Source: Holdemanella sp.
Lineage (GTDB): Bacteria > Bacillota_I > Bacilli_A > Erysipelotrichales > Erysipelotrichaceae
DNA length: 11,785 nucleotides
Reading direction: 5' to 3'
Assembly: GCA_021442845.1 (NCBI GenBank)
Contig: JABUSD010000399.1
Coordinates: 1 to 11,785 of the forward strand
Part shown: in pieces, positions 1 to 7,392 of the stretch
Position numbering within the stretch: position 1 is the stretch's first letter
Layout: each line of letters opens with the position of its first letter
Notes under the pieces: generated by a model
The model's input: only the letters and a program-made list of their open reading frames with translations
Told to the model about the DNA's origin: nothing
The model's database searches: none
Made by a program: the position numbers and the translations under genes

Positions 1-18
1 GAGAAGCAATTGCTTCTC
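1..18 (-). terminator. Hairpin terminator at the left edge
   Basis: A perfect 18-bp palindrome (GAGAAGCAATTGCTTCTC) lies just after the stop of the minus-strand reductase gene. On the plus strand it is followed by CTTTTTTT. Read on the minus strand it is preceded by a matching A-tract, as in bidirectional intrinsic terminators. The minus-strand T-tract would lie outside the window, so termination in that direction cannot be confirmed. For plus-strand transcription arriving from the left, the hairpin plus T-run is complete. Confidence 0.7.
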
Positions 19-24
19 CTTTTT

Positions 25-1941
25 TTATAGGTTAATTGTTGCTTTATATGCATTTGTAATGGCATCCTGCAAGTTCCCGATTTTTTCACAATCACCAATG
101 AATGTAGCATTCTGGATGTTAAGCGGTACTGGTGTGTATCCAACTGCAAAGACAAGGGTATCTGCATTCTTGATTGTATGCGTTACGCCTTCCTGTTCAA
201 AATAGATTTCTGATTCTGAAACGCCTGTTACTTTTGCATTCATTTCAATTCGTACACCTTTTTCCATTAAGCGACGGGTTAACACACTCTTAGCTGCACC
301 ACCTTCACCTGGCATCAATGCATTTGTCATTTCAAGGATTGTCACTTTACGATTAGCTGGGAACATATCATTAATCAATGGAGCAAGATAATCAGCTGTT
401 TCACATCCGACACTTCCTCCTCCGATAATTACAATATTCTTACCTGGATATTTTTTGCCAGATAGAATATCATCCGCTGTCATTGTATTTTTAAATACTT
501 TAAATGCTTCAATCTCTTTTGATTTTGCTCCAGTTGTACATAAGATTGTATAGTCTTTGAATTCGTTTTCAATCATCTCATTTGTAACTTCTGTATTTAA
601 ACGGATATCAACATTTTCTTTCTTTAATCGCCGTACCATGAACTTGATTACTTTTGCTAAATCCTGTTTTGCGATAGGAATGGCAGCTAGGCGTAATAGA
701 CCACCTAATTCGTTTTCTTTTTCGCATAATACAACATTATGACCTCGTTTCTTACAAACATAAGCTGCTTCTAGACCGGCTGGCCCTCCTCCTACAATTA
801 ATACATTTTTCTTTTCATCTGAAGGTGCGATATAACTGTTTTCAACAGCAGGATTTACTGTACAACCAATTGGCTTTCCAAACATAACCCCTGTTAAACA
901 TCTTCCACATCCAATACATGGACGAATATCATCTGTTTGACCGGCAAAAGCCTTGTTGGCAAATTCTGAATCGCATAGGTTTGCTCGCCCCATCATACAG
1001 ATATCAGCTTTATTGTTTTCAAGTAATTCTTCGGCAATCCATGCTTCGTTGATTCTGCCAACAGTAGAGATAGGAATGTTTACATATTTCTTGATTTCTT
1101 CTGATAATAGACAGTGAGATCCCTGTTTTGTACCAGGTGCAGGCATAGAACTTGCACGTTTGATTGTATTCCCGCCTGAAACATGGATAAAGTTTACCCC
1201 ATTCTTTTCCAATTGCTTGCATACATAAATCATGTCATTTATATTTAGTCCACCATCGGAATATTCATCTCCGGAAATACGCACATCAATGATGAAATCT
1301 TCACCGCATTGTTTGCGAATTTCCTGAATGACTTCTAATGTCAAACGAAGTCTTGCGTTAATATCACCACCATATTCATCTGTACGCTTATTGTAAAGAG
1401 GCGTTAAGAATCCACCTAATAAACCGTGTGCGTGAGCAGCATGGACTTCAACTCCATCACAACCAGCAATTTGAGCACGTTTTGCAGCCTGGCCAAATTG
1501 TTTGATAATCACCTGAAGTTCTTCTACTGTTACTGGACGTGGCGCTTGTCTTGCATAATATGGTCCTACATTCGATGGCGCAATCAACTGGGGTGTTCCT
1601 GGTAATGGGTATGCCATAAATGCAGGGTGAAACAGCTGAGGCATAATTTTAGAATCATATTTGTGTACGGCATCTGCCAGTTTTTTCCATCCTTCAATAT
1701 AACTATCGTCTGCAATGGAAATATCACCTGGTAAATATGTATAGATTGGTTCTACAACAGTAACTTCAGTGATGATTAAACCAACACCACCTTTAGCACG
1801 GGTTGCATAGTGATCAACCAATGCATCGGTAATATATCCATGATCACATAAATTGGTAGATACGGGAGGCATAAAGATACGGTTTTTAACTGTAATATTA
1901 CCTAATTGAATCGGTTCAAATAGTTTTGGGAAATTGTTCAT
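25..1941 (-). CDS. NADH:flavin oxidoreductase, OYE/2,4-dienoyl-CoA reductase family (BaiCD/BaiH-like)
   Basis: Predicted cytoplasmic ene-reductase of 638 residues that moves hydride from NAD(P)H through FAD, a 4Fe-4S cluster and FMN to an activated C=C bond. An N-terminal FMN TIM barrel (about 1-340) carries the family phrases LFEPIQLGN, NRIFMPP and NKRTDEYGG. The cluster ligands are C342, C345, C348 and C360 (CX2CX2CX11C, spacing close to trimethylamine dehydrogenase). A C-terminal FAD/NAD(P) domain has dinucleotide motifs GGGPAG (384-389) and GGGSVG (507-512) and a late FIGDC (614-618). The active-site stretch reads HAAHAHGLL (167-175); the position where BaiH and many relatives have Tyr is His172. 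The start at 1941 is chosen because AAAGGAGC (1949-1956) sits 7 nt upstream. An in-frame ATG ten codons earlier lies inside a terminator hairpin. Substrate is unknown: bile acid or steroid enones, enoates and dienoyl-CoA are all possible. Confidence 0.93.
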   Translation of the reverse strand: MNNFPKLFEPIQLGNITVKNRIFMPPVSTNLCDHGYITDALVDHYATRAKGGVGLIITEVTVVEPIYTYLPGDISIADDSYIEGWKKLADAVHKYDSKIMPQLFHPAFMAYPLPGTPQLIAPSNVGPYYARQAPRPVTVEELQVIIKQFGQAAKRAQIAGCDGVEVHAAHAHGLLGGFLTPLYNKRTDEYGGDINARLRLTLEVIQEIRKQCGEDFIIDVRISGDEYSDGGLNINDMIYVCKQLEKNGVNFIHVSGGNTIKRASSMPAPGTKQGSHCLLSEEIKKYVNIPISTVGRINEAWIAEELLENNKADICMMGRANLCDSEFANKAFAGQTDDIRPCIGCGRCLTGVMFGKPIGCTVNPAVENSYIAPSDEKKNVLIVGGGPAGLEAAYVCKKRGHNVVLCEKENELGGLLRLAAIPIAKQDLAKVIKFMVRRLKKENVDIRLNTEVTNEMIENEFKDYTILCTTGAKSKEIEAFKVFKNTMTADDILSGKKYPGKNIVIIGGGSVGCETADYLAPLINDMFPANRKVTILEMTNALMPGEGGAAKSVLTRRLMEKGVRIEMNAKVTGVSESEIYFEQEGVTHTIKNADTLVFAVGYTPVPLNIQNATFIGDCEKIGNLQDAITNAYKATINL

Positions 1942-1948
1942 ATTATTA

Positions 1949-1956
1949 GCTCCTTT
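1949..1956 (-). promoter_or_regulatory. Shine-Dalgarno site fixing the start at 1941
   Basis: AAAGGAGC on the minus strand lies 7 nt before ATG at 1941. It begins one base after the T-run of the preceding terminator hairpin. This decides against the upstream in-frame ATG at 1971. Confidence 0.85.
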
Positions 1957-1957
1957 C

Positions 1958-1985
1958 AAAAAATGAGCCAATCAACGATTGGCTC
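1958..1985 (-). terminator. Intrinsic terminator or attenuator between the two reductase genes
   Basis: On the minus strand a perfect 9-bp stem, GAGCCAATC / GATTGGCTC (1965-1973 and 1977-1985), with a 3-nt loop is followed by ATTTTTTG. It starts 5 nt after the stop codon of the upstream reductase gene and ends one base before the Shine-Dalgarno of the downstream one. There is no room for a promoter between hairpin and gene. The downstream gene must therefore depend on readthrough or on a promoter inside the upstream gene. Confidence 0.85.
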
Positions 1986-1990
1986 TTTGC

Positions 1991-4003
1991 TTATATAGCG
2001 TTTGCAGCGTTATATCCTGTGCGAATCGCATTAGCAATATCGGATGTTCTTTCACCAGCGCAGTCACCTACATATGTGATAGGCTTTGTGATTCCTTCTG
2101 CATCAAAGACATTCTTTTTAGAACCAACGGCAAGTACGATTGTATCACATGGAATTTCAACAGTTTCTTCACCTTTAATGGCAAAGACTGTCTTACCATC
2201 TTCTGAGATTCCTGTTACCTTTGTATTTACATATTGTGCTACTTCATGGTCTTTAAAGTCTTTTAGAATGATTGGTAAGATTGTTGATGATTCGCCATTT
2301 GCGATTTTATCCATCATTTCTACAATCGATACTGTGCATCCTTTTTCTAATAGATATTCTGTTGTTTCGGTACCAACCAATCCACCACCAATCACAACAC
2401 AGTGTCCTGATGGAGTGGCATTGCCATTTAATACATCCCAGCTTGATACTACATTTTTTGTATTTCCTGATAATGGGATTGAAATATCCTGTGCACCAAT
2501 CGCAACGATAATCTGATCATATGCATTTAATTCTTCTTTTGATGGTACGGTATTTAATTTGATATCAACACCTAAAAGAGGAAGCACCGTTTCAAAATAT
2601 TTAACAGAACGAAGGATTTCTGATTTTCTTGGAGGCATTGCAGCTAAATGAATCTGTCCTCCTAGCTTATCGCTCTTTTCATATACAGTGACTTTTAAGT
2701 TACGTTTTGAAGCAACTCTTGCTGCTTCAAGACCAGCAATTCCACCACCGATAATCGCAACAGTTCCTTCTGTAGCTGGGTTGATAGAAATTGTTCCTTC
2801 ATCACCATTTTCTGCATTCAATACACAAGAGATATATCTTCTTGACTGGATTGCATCAACGCATCCCTTATTACAATTTAAGCACTCGCGCACTGGTTCA
2901 TCATTTTCAATTTTTAAAGCGATATCTGGATCTGTTAATAGGGAACGTCCATAACCAATCATATCCGCATCACCATTTGCAAGGATTTCTTCACCGTTTT
3001 TAACAGATACAACACGGCCTACTGTGATGATTGGAATGTTTACTAACTGTTTTGCCTTTCTAGCAACCGGTAATGTCCAGTTATATGGAACGGTACCCAT
3101 TGGAGGGATTGTATCTCCCATGTTTCCTGTGTGGTTTGCCTGTGCAATCTGGATCATGTCTACGCCTGCATCTTCAAGTAGTTTGGCAAACTGTAATGCT
3201 TCTTCTTCCAATAAACCACCTTTACCACGTAAACTTCCATCTTCATTCACTGTGATAACTGGCAATTTATATTCTACAAATAATGTAGGTGCGGCTTTTT
3301 TAATGGCTGCAACAACTTCCAATGCATAACGAACACGGTTTTCAAAAGATCCTCCATATGCATCTGTTCTATGATTCAACAAGGTAGAACATAGAGATCC
3401 TAATAAACGGTCACCATGTACTTCAATTGCATCTACATTGGCTTCCATAGCTCTTCTTGCACATTCTGCAATGGAATTCTTAATTCCTTCTAAAGCTTCA
3501 ACAGAAGCTTCTGATACGAAGAATTGCATATCGTGGTGTAATTTAGCGTATGCCTGGTCAGCAATCTTTTTGCTTTCTGCCATCTTAGCACCAAATGTTA
3601 CCATATCACCAGCTGCCTTTGCTTTTTGCCCTTCTACAGCCAGCATTCTTGACTGCATGATTAATCTTCCTACACCTGGCACATCGTATTCTGGGTGGAA
3701 AATCTGCAATGCCAGTTTACAATCATATTCATGCATTGCATCGGCTAATTTCTTAAATGTTGGAATTTGACGGTCATCACATAGCTTTGGTGTTGGACTT
3801 GCGGTATTGACTGGTGCAACATCACCAATAACAACATAAGAAACACCGCCTTTAGCTAATCTTGTATAGAAGTTAAAACTTCTATCACCGATAGATCCAT
3901 CTCTTTCTTCATATCCTGTCGTTAGAGGTGGAAACATAATGCGGTTTTTTAAAGTCACATTACCAACTTTTAACGGTTGTAATAGTGGGGAATTTTTACT
4001 CAT
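1991..4003 (-). CDS. NADH:flavin oxidoreductase, OYE family with divergent active site
   Basis: Second FMN/4Fe-4S/FAD ene-reductase, 670 residues, paralogous to its downstream neighbour but clearly diverged. FMN barrel features include LLQPLKVGN, NRIMFPPLTTG and NHRTDAYGGSFENR (210-223). Cluster ligands are C374, C377, C381 and C393 (CX2CX3CX11C, the 2,4-dienoyl-CoA reductase spacing). Dinucleotide motifs are GGGIAG (419-424) and GGGLVG (539-544), with VGDCAG (645-650) near the C terminus. The usual HxxH..Y/L active-site strand is shortened to HGDRLLG (196-202), about three residues shorter than in the neighbour, and lacks the second His and the Tyr. Between FHP (102-104) and His196 it is about 31 residues longer than the neighbour. 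The extra part is Lys/Ala/Met-rich and probably helical (about 115-165), where substrate-capping elements lie. AAAGGAGAC (4011-4019) supports the start. Substrate unknown. Confidence 0.92.
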   Translation of the reverse strand: MSKNSPLLQPLKVGNVTLKNRIMFPPLTTGYEERDGSIGDRSFNFYTRLAKGGVSYVVIGDVAPVNTASPTPKLCDDRQIPTFKKLADAMHEYDCKLALQIFHPEYDVPGVGRLIMQSRMLAVEGQKAKAAGDMVTFGAKMAESKKIADQAYAKLHHDMQFFVSEASVEALEGIKNSIAECARRAMEANVDAIEVHGDRLLGSLCSTLLNHRTDAYGGSFENRVRYALEVVAAIKKAAPTLFVEYKLPVITVNEDGSLRGKGGLLEEEALQFAKLLEDAGVDMIQIAQANHTGNMGDTIPPMGTVPYNWTLPVARKAKQLVNIPIITVGRVVSVKNGEEILANGDADMIGYGRSLLTDPDIALKIENDEPVRECLNCNKGCVDAIQSRRYISCVLNAENGDEGTISINPATEGTVAIIGGGIAGLEAARVASKRNLKVTVYEKSDKLGGQIHLAAMPPRKSEILRSVKYFETVLPLLGVDIKLNTVPSKEELNAYDQIIVAIGAQDISIPLSGNTKNVVSSWDVLNGNATPSGHCVVIGGGLVGTETTEYLLEKGCTVSIVEMMDKIANGESSTILPIILKDFKDHEVAQYVNTKVTGISEDGKTVFAIKGEETVEIPCDTIVLAVGSKKNVFDAEGITKPITYVGDCAGERTSDIANAIRTGYNAANAI

Positions 4004-4036
4004 AGTATTTGTCTCCTTTAATAATTCTATATATCT

Positions 4037-4045
4037 AGTATAACA
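4037..4045 (-). promoter_or_regulatory. Extended -10 promoter of the upstream reductase gene
   Basis: The minus strand reads TGT-TATACT, an extended -10 element, with a predicted start near 4030 and a leader of about 27 nt ahead of the ATG at 4003. No good -35 hexamer lies at 16-18 bp, which fits dependence on the TG extension or on an activator. An inverted repeat occupies the -35 zone directly upstream. Confidence 0.6.
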
Positions 4046-4061
4046 TTGTTTATATTAACAA
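4046..4061. promoter_or_regulatory. Inverted repeat, candidate operator (TTGTT-N6-AACAA)
   Basis: A 16-bp inverted repeat with perfect 5-bp arms abuts the extended -10 of the reductase promoter, in the -35 region. A bound protein there would control the promoter. It is AT-rich, so chance occurrence is possible. No cognate regulator gene lies beside it. Confidence 0.35.
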
Positions 4062-4065
4062 ATTC

Positions 4066-4078
4066 ACAAAACTTTTGT
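4066..4078. promoter_or_regulatory. Second short inverted repeat (ACAAAA-C-TTTTGT)
   Basis: A 13-bp perfect inverted repeat around one central base, immediately upstream of the TTGTT-N6-AACAA repeat and just downstream of the T-run of the dehydrogenase terminator. It could be a second operator half or chance AT-rich symmetry. Confidence 0.25.
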
Positions 4079-4107
4079 AAAAAAAGGAATTGCGTTAAAC
4101 AATTCCT
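4079..4107 (-). terminator. Intrinsic terminator of the alcohol dehydrogenase gene
   Basis: On the minus strand AGGAATTG / CAATTCCT (4100-4107 and 4085-4092) form an 8-bp stem with a 7-nt loop, followed by a T-run of seven. The first stem arm overlaps the TAG stop codon (4106-4108). This separates the dehydrogenase from the reductases transcriptionally. Confidence 0.88.
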
Positions 4108-5206
4108 AATCGATGAGGGTAATGGCATCTTTATACATGGATTCTATGCTTTCATATGATATTTCAAATGGAAATGTTTTTAATTTGGATGTTGTATTTG
4201 AAACTTTCTGAATGAAAGGATAGATTGTTTCTTTTTTTACTTTTACTTCAGGAAGATTGGATTTCATATATTCATCAAATTCATTGACGTCTTTAAATCC
4301 CAGATAATTACATATCTCCTTTACTGGTTCTGAATCGTGTTTTTCATATTCCTTTAGGTAGGATGGCTGGAAAATGCCACAGGCATGACCATGGCTGGCA
4401 TATCCGGCATAAGTGAAATCATAACCAAAATAGTGAGGAAGAGAAGTGCCTGTCTGTGAAATCGCCATACCAGCAATAGTAGAAGTCAGCATAAGATGCT
4501 GGGCACTATCTATATCTAATGTTTCCTTCTTTAATATATCTTTACAATCCTTCCAGAGTTCTAAGGCATATTTTGAAAACATGCGATTATATGGATTTGA
4601 AGATGTGTTCAGATAGCTTTCCAGGGCATGGGATAAGGCATCAATTGCGGTATTGATGACTAACTGTCTTGGTGCGTTCAGGATATATTTGCCATCAATT
4701 AACGCAAGAACAGGATAAGACTTATAAGGCATGCTTCCTTTTTTCTTTTCTGCATGATAAGTTAATACGGCATTTGGGGTAATCTCAGCACCTGTTCCGC
4801 ATGTAGTTGGAACCGTAATAACAGGAAGGAAGTCTAATTCTTCTGTTTTATGAAGAAGACAATCTTCTTTTTTTTCTGGATTCTTAATTAACATCGCAAT
4901 GGCCTTGGCAGCATCTAGTGGAGATCCCCCTCCGATTCCTATCACAAAGTCGGATTTATGTTCAATTCCGATACGGGATGCCTTATAAACTGTAGTAGTC
5001 GAAGGATTTTCTTCAACATCATCAAAGATATGATAGGGGATATTGTTCTTTTTTAATATAGAACATATATCGTTTAAAGAACCGTTTATTTTTGATGATT
5101 TTCCTGTAATGATAAAAGCTCGAGTCCCAACAGAACATATATCTTTTTCGTGGTTTTTAACGCATTCCTTTTCAACAAAAGCTTTGGTCGTATTATAAAA
5201 CTGCAT
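4106..5206 (-). CDS. Iron-containing alcohol dehydrogenase
   Basis: Single-domain Fe-ADH family protein (PF00465 type) of 366 residues, close to the usual 380 and lacking the aldehyde dehydrogenase half of AdhE. It should interconvert an alcohol and an aldehyde or ketone with NAD(P)H in the cytoplasm. Visible marks are the nucleotide-binding GGGSPLDAAKA (92-102), PTTCGTGAE (133-141) and the complete metal-ligand set Asp189, His193, His258 and His272. The ligand spacing agrees with FucO-like enzymes from memory (D-x3-H, and 14 residues between the last two His). Start: GAGGT lies 8 nt upstream of the ATG at 5206. It is divergent from the antiporter and ends in its own terminator. I see no convincing promoter hexamers in 5207-5300 on this strand; TGC-TAGATT is a weak possibility. 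Substrate cannot be deduced. It may reduce carbonyls alongside the neighbouring ene-reductases, but that is inference. Confidence 0.92.
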   Translation of the reverse strand: MQFYNTTKAFVEKECVKNHEKDICSVGTRAFIITGKSSKINGSLNDICSILKKNNIPYHIFDDVEENPSTTTVYKASRIGIEHKSDFVIGIGGGSPLDAAKAIAMLIKNPEKKEDCLLHKTEELDFLPVITVPTTCGTGAEITPNAVLTYHAEKKKGSMPYKSYPVLALIDGKYILNAPRQLVINTAIDALSHALESYLNTSSNPYNRMFSKYALELWKDCKDILKKETLDIDSAQHLMLTSTIAGMAISQTGTSLPHYFGYDFTYAGYASHGHACGIFQPSYLKEYEKHDSEPVKEICNYLGFKDVNEFDEYMKSNLPEVKVKKETIYPFIQKVSNTTSKLKTFPFEISYESIESMYKDAITLID

Positions 5207-5283
5207 ATGTGTACCTCATTTAATCTAGCATTTTCAATGTATCATGCATAAGACGATAGGAAAACTATTTTTTGAATTTTCAC

Positions 5284-5311
5284 TTAACAATTTTAGGATA
5301 CGTGATAAGAT
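5284..5311 (+). promoter_or_regulatory. Promoter of the antiporter gene
   Basis: TTAACA (5284-5289), a 16-bp spacer and TAAGAT (5306-5311), with TG at 5303-5304 giving an extended -10. The predicted start is near 5318, about 22 nt before ATG 5340. The promoter lies inside the longer alternative reading frame that begins at 5244, which argues for the start at 5340. Confidence 0.6.
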
Positions 5312-5339
5312 ATTCAATGTATTTGTGAGAGGGAAAAGT

Positions 5340-6632
5340 ATGGAGCAGATATTATTAAGCGTTTCTTTTGCGTTGATTGTAGGATTGTTGTTTTCAAGAT
5401 TGGCAAAGAAAACAGGACTGCCAGCTGTTACAGCGTATCTGATTGCTGGTTTGTTTATTGGTCCGTTCTGTTTAGGAAGACTTGGTATTCCAGGAATTGG
5501 ATTTAATACATTAGAACAGGTGGATGCATTTAAGATTGTTTCACAGGTTGCGTTAGGATTTATTGCCTTTGCGATTGGAAATGAATTTAGATTACATGAT
5601 TTACAAAGCATGGGGAAGCAAGCCATTATTATTGGTATATTACAGGCATTGATTACGACTATTATTGTTGATATTGCCTTAATTGGATTGCATTTTATAT
5701 TCCCGAATGTTATTTCCGTTAGTTCAGCGATTGTATTGGGAGCAATTGCAGCTGCCACAGCACCTGCAGCTACTTTAATGGTTGTACGTCAGTATAAGGC
5801 AAAAGGACCTTTGACAAAGCTTCTTTTGATGGTTGTTGCCATTGATGATGCGGTAGGTCTTATTGTATTTGCCCTATCGTTTGGAGTTGCTAGTGCTTTG
5901 GAAATGGGTGTAATCAGTGTAACAAGCATTCTTGTTGAACCGCTTCTTGAAATCGGATTAAGCGCTGTACTAGGTATTCTTGCAGGAATTGCTTTGGATC
6001 GTCTGGAAGTATATTTCGCATCAAGATCAAAGCGTGTGTCTTTGGCTGTTGCCTTTGTTTTATTGGCAACAGGCTTGTCTATGATGGAATTTGAAATTGG
6101 TGGGATTCACTGTGGATTTTCACTGTTGCTAGTCTGCATGATTACAGGTACAATTTTCTGTAATATATGCGATGCCAGTGAAGAATTGATGGATCGTGTG
6201 GATCGATGGACGTCTCCTATCAACGTATTATTCTTCGTTTTATCAGGAGCTGAACTTGATTTAGGTATTCTATCCAATCCTTTTGTTCTTCTTGTAGGAA
6301 TTGTATATATCATTTTTCGATCAACAGGTAAGATTTCCGGTTCTTATATCAGTTGTAAGTTAACAAAATGCAAGAAGACAATCCAGAAGAATTTAGGAAT
6401 TACCCTTCTTCCACAGGCTGGAGTTGCCTTAGGGATGGCAATTACGGCAGCTACATTATCCGATGGAAGCATGATTCGTAACGTTGTACTATTTTCTGTC
6501 ATGGTATATGAACTGATTGGTCCAACACTTACAAAACGAAGTCTTATCGATGCAGGAGAAATTGATGTGGCTGGTAAGAAGAATGCCAGAGAAATCAATA
6601 AAAAAGAGAAGACAGTACATAATATTCATTAA
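5340..6632 (+). CDS. Cation:proton antiporter, CPA2 (KefB/NapA-like) membrane domain
   Basis: Integral membrane Na+ or K+/H+ exchanger of 430 residues, probably with 12-13 membrane helices. The first runs from residue 3 and is followed by the family phrase KKTGLPAVTAYLIAGLFIGP (23-42). The core ion-binding signature is present: T140-A141-P142 in the unwound helix (TAPAATLMVVRQY) and the paired D169-D170 in AIDDAVGLIVF. The DD pair is typical of electrogenic CPA2 members such as NapA. The protein ends with a short charged tail and has no RCK/TrkA-N domain, so it differs from full KefB/KefC. The start is set by AGAGGG (5328-5333), 6 nt before the ATG. An upstream in-frame ATG at 5244 would add 32 residues but spans the predicted promoter. 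Role: pH, Na+ or K+ homeostasis; the ion is not determinable here. Confidence 0.92.
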   Translation: MEQILLSVSFALIVGLLFSRLAKKTGLPAVTAYLIAGLFIGPFCLGRLGIPGIGFNTLEQVDAFKIVSQVALGFIAFAIGNEFRLHDLQSMGKQAIIIGILQALITTIIVDIALIGLHFIFPNVISVSSAIVLGAIAAATAPAATLMVVRQYKAKGPLTKLLLMVVAIDDAVGLIVFALSFGVASALEMGVISVTSILVEPLLEIGLSAVLGILAGIALDRLEVYFASRSKRVSLAVAFVLLATGLSMMEFEIGGIHCGFSLLLVCMITGTIFCNICDASEELMDRVDRWTSPINVLFFVLSGAELDLGILSNPFVLLVGIVYIIFRSTGKISGSYISCKLTKCKKTIQKNLGITLLPQAGVALGMAITAATLSDGSMIRNVVLFSVMVYELIGPTLTKRSLIDAGEIDVAGKKNAREINKKEKTVHNIH

Positions 6633-6655
6633 AAAAGCAGCAATCGCTGCTTTTT
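6632..6655. terminator. Bidirectional intrinsic terminator
   Basis: AAAAAGCAGC / GCTGCTTTTT (6632-6641 and 6646-6655) with loop AATC is a perfect hairpin with A- and T-tracts on both sides. It sits between the convergent antiporter gene (stop at 6630-6632) and the AIM24-family gene (stop at 6661-6663), so it can end transcripts from both directions. Confidence 0.92.
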
Positions 6656-6660
6656 ATTGA

Positions 6661-7338
6661 TTATCCTTTTTGTGGCATTAATGACATTAATACATTTGCT
6701 AATTGGCTTACTGGCATTGTCTGTAGATAAACTTTTCCAGGTCCTGTTAATGTTGCAACGAACAATCCTTCTCCTGAGAATAATACGTTCTTAACGCCTT
6801 TGATTGTATCAATGCTGAATGATACAGTGTCTTCAAATCCAGCAACATATCCCTGATCAACTTTTAGAACTTCACCAGGTGCTAATACTTTTTCAACAAC
6901 AGCTCCGTCAATTTCAAGGAATGCTGTTCCATGCCCTGAGAATTTCTGAAGGATGAATCCTTCTCCACCAAAGAATCCAGATGAGAACTTCTTAGTGAAG
7001 CAAGTTTCAATGTTAACTGTTGGTTGTGCAGCTAAGAATGCGCGTTTCTGTGCAATAAATGTAGTACCGTTTAAATAGATAGGTAAAATCTTTCCTGCAA
7101 AAGTAGAAGCAAACGCAATGTTTCCATTATCTTTTTGAGAAGTGTATGTTGTCATAAAGAATGATTCACCAGTAAATGCTCTTCCCAATCCTTTAAAGAT
7201 TCCTCCATTTGTGTTTGTATCCATTTCAAAACAATCATCCATCCAGCACATTCCACCTGATTGAGTAACCATTTGTTCACCTTTGTCTAAAGTTACACTT
7301 ACAACAGGTAATTGTCCACCTAAAATTTCATATTTCAT
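6661..7338 (-). CDS. AIM24 / TIGR00266 family protein
   Basis: A 225-residue soluble beta-rich protein of the AIM24 family (PF01987; TIGR00266), length typical for bacterial members. Recognisable marks are the opening YEILGGQLPVVSVTLDKGE, SGGMCWMDD (27-35), FFGGEGFILQKFSGHG (122-137) and a C-terminal GEGLFVATLTGPGKVYLQT (189-207). There is no signal peptide or membrane helix. The biochemical role of bacterial members is not established; yeast AIM24 is mitochondrial and linked to inner-membrane organisation. Start: GGAGG (7348-7352) lies 9 nt upstream of the ATG. It has its own extended -10 promoter. No terminator separates it from the upstream Crp/Fnr gene, so it may also be transcribed by readthrough from the metal operon. 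Confidence 0.9.
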   Translation of the reverse strand: MKYEILGGQLPVVSVTLDKGEQMVTQSGGMCWMDDCFEMDTNTNGGIFKGLGRAFTGESFFMTTYTSQKDNGNIAFASTFAGKILPIYLNGTTFIAQKRAFLAAQPTVNIETCFTKKFSSGFFGGEGFILQKFSGHGTAFLEIDGAVVEKVLAPGEVLKVDQGYVAGFEDTVSFSIDTIKGVKNVLFSGEGLFVATLTGPGKVYLQTMPVSQLANVLMSLMPQKG

Positions 7339-7361
7339 ATGTATATACCTCCGATGTCTTA

Positions 7362-7370
7362 ATTATATCA
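7362..7370 (-). promoter_or_regulatory. Extended -10 promoter of the AIM24-family gene
   Basis: The minus strand reads TGA-TATAAT, a perfect extended -10, starting 22 nt beyond the stop of the upstream regulator gene. The predicted transcript start is near 7355, just ahead of the Shine-Dalgarno at 7348-7352, so the leader is only about 17 nt. The best -35 is TTGAAT at a long 19-bp spacing. Confidence 0.65.
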
Positions 7371-7392
7371 AAAACTATAGGATTTCATTCAA

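Noticed and set aside
1942..1971. Ten-codon N-terminal extension of the downstream reductase (ATG at 1971)
   Set aside because: It lies in a terminator hairpin and T-run and would translate through the Shine-Dalgarno. The ATG at 1941 has ideal AAAGGAGC spacing and begins the conserved family sequence.
2019..2516. 165-codon open frame on the plus strand
   Set aside because: It lies wholly opposite the well-supported reductase gene, has no ribosome site or recognisable domain, and is explained by codon bias on the complementary strand.
3438..3770. 110-codon plus-strand open frame inside the second reductase
   Set aside because: It is antisense to the FMN domain, with no start signal or motif.
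5244..5339. 32-residue extension of the antiporter (ATG at 5244)
   Set aside because: It has no good ribosome site, contains the predicted promoter, and does not look like antiporter sequence. ATG 5340 has AGAGGG and starts the first membrane helix.
5234..5758. 174-codon open frame on the minus strand opposite the antiporter
   Set aside because: It has Ile/Asn/Pro-rich composition without family resemblance and is antisense to conserved antiporter motifs, so it is a shadow frame.
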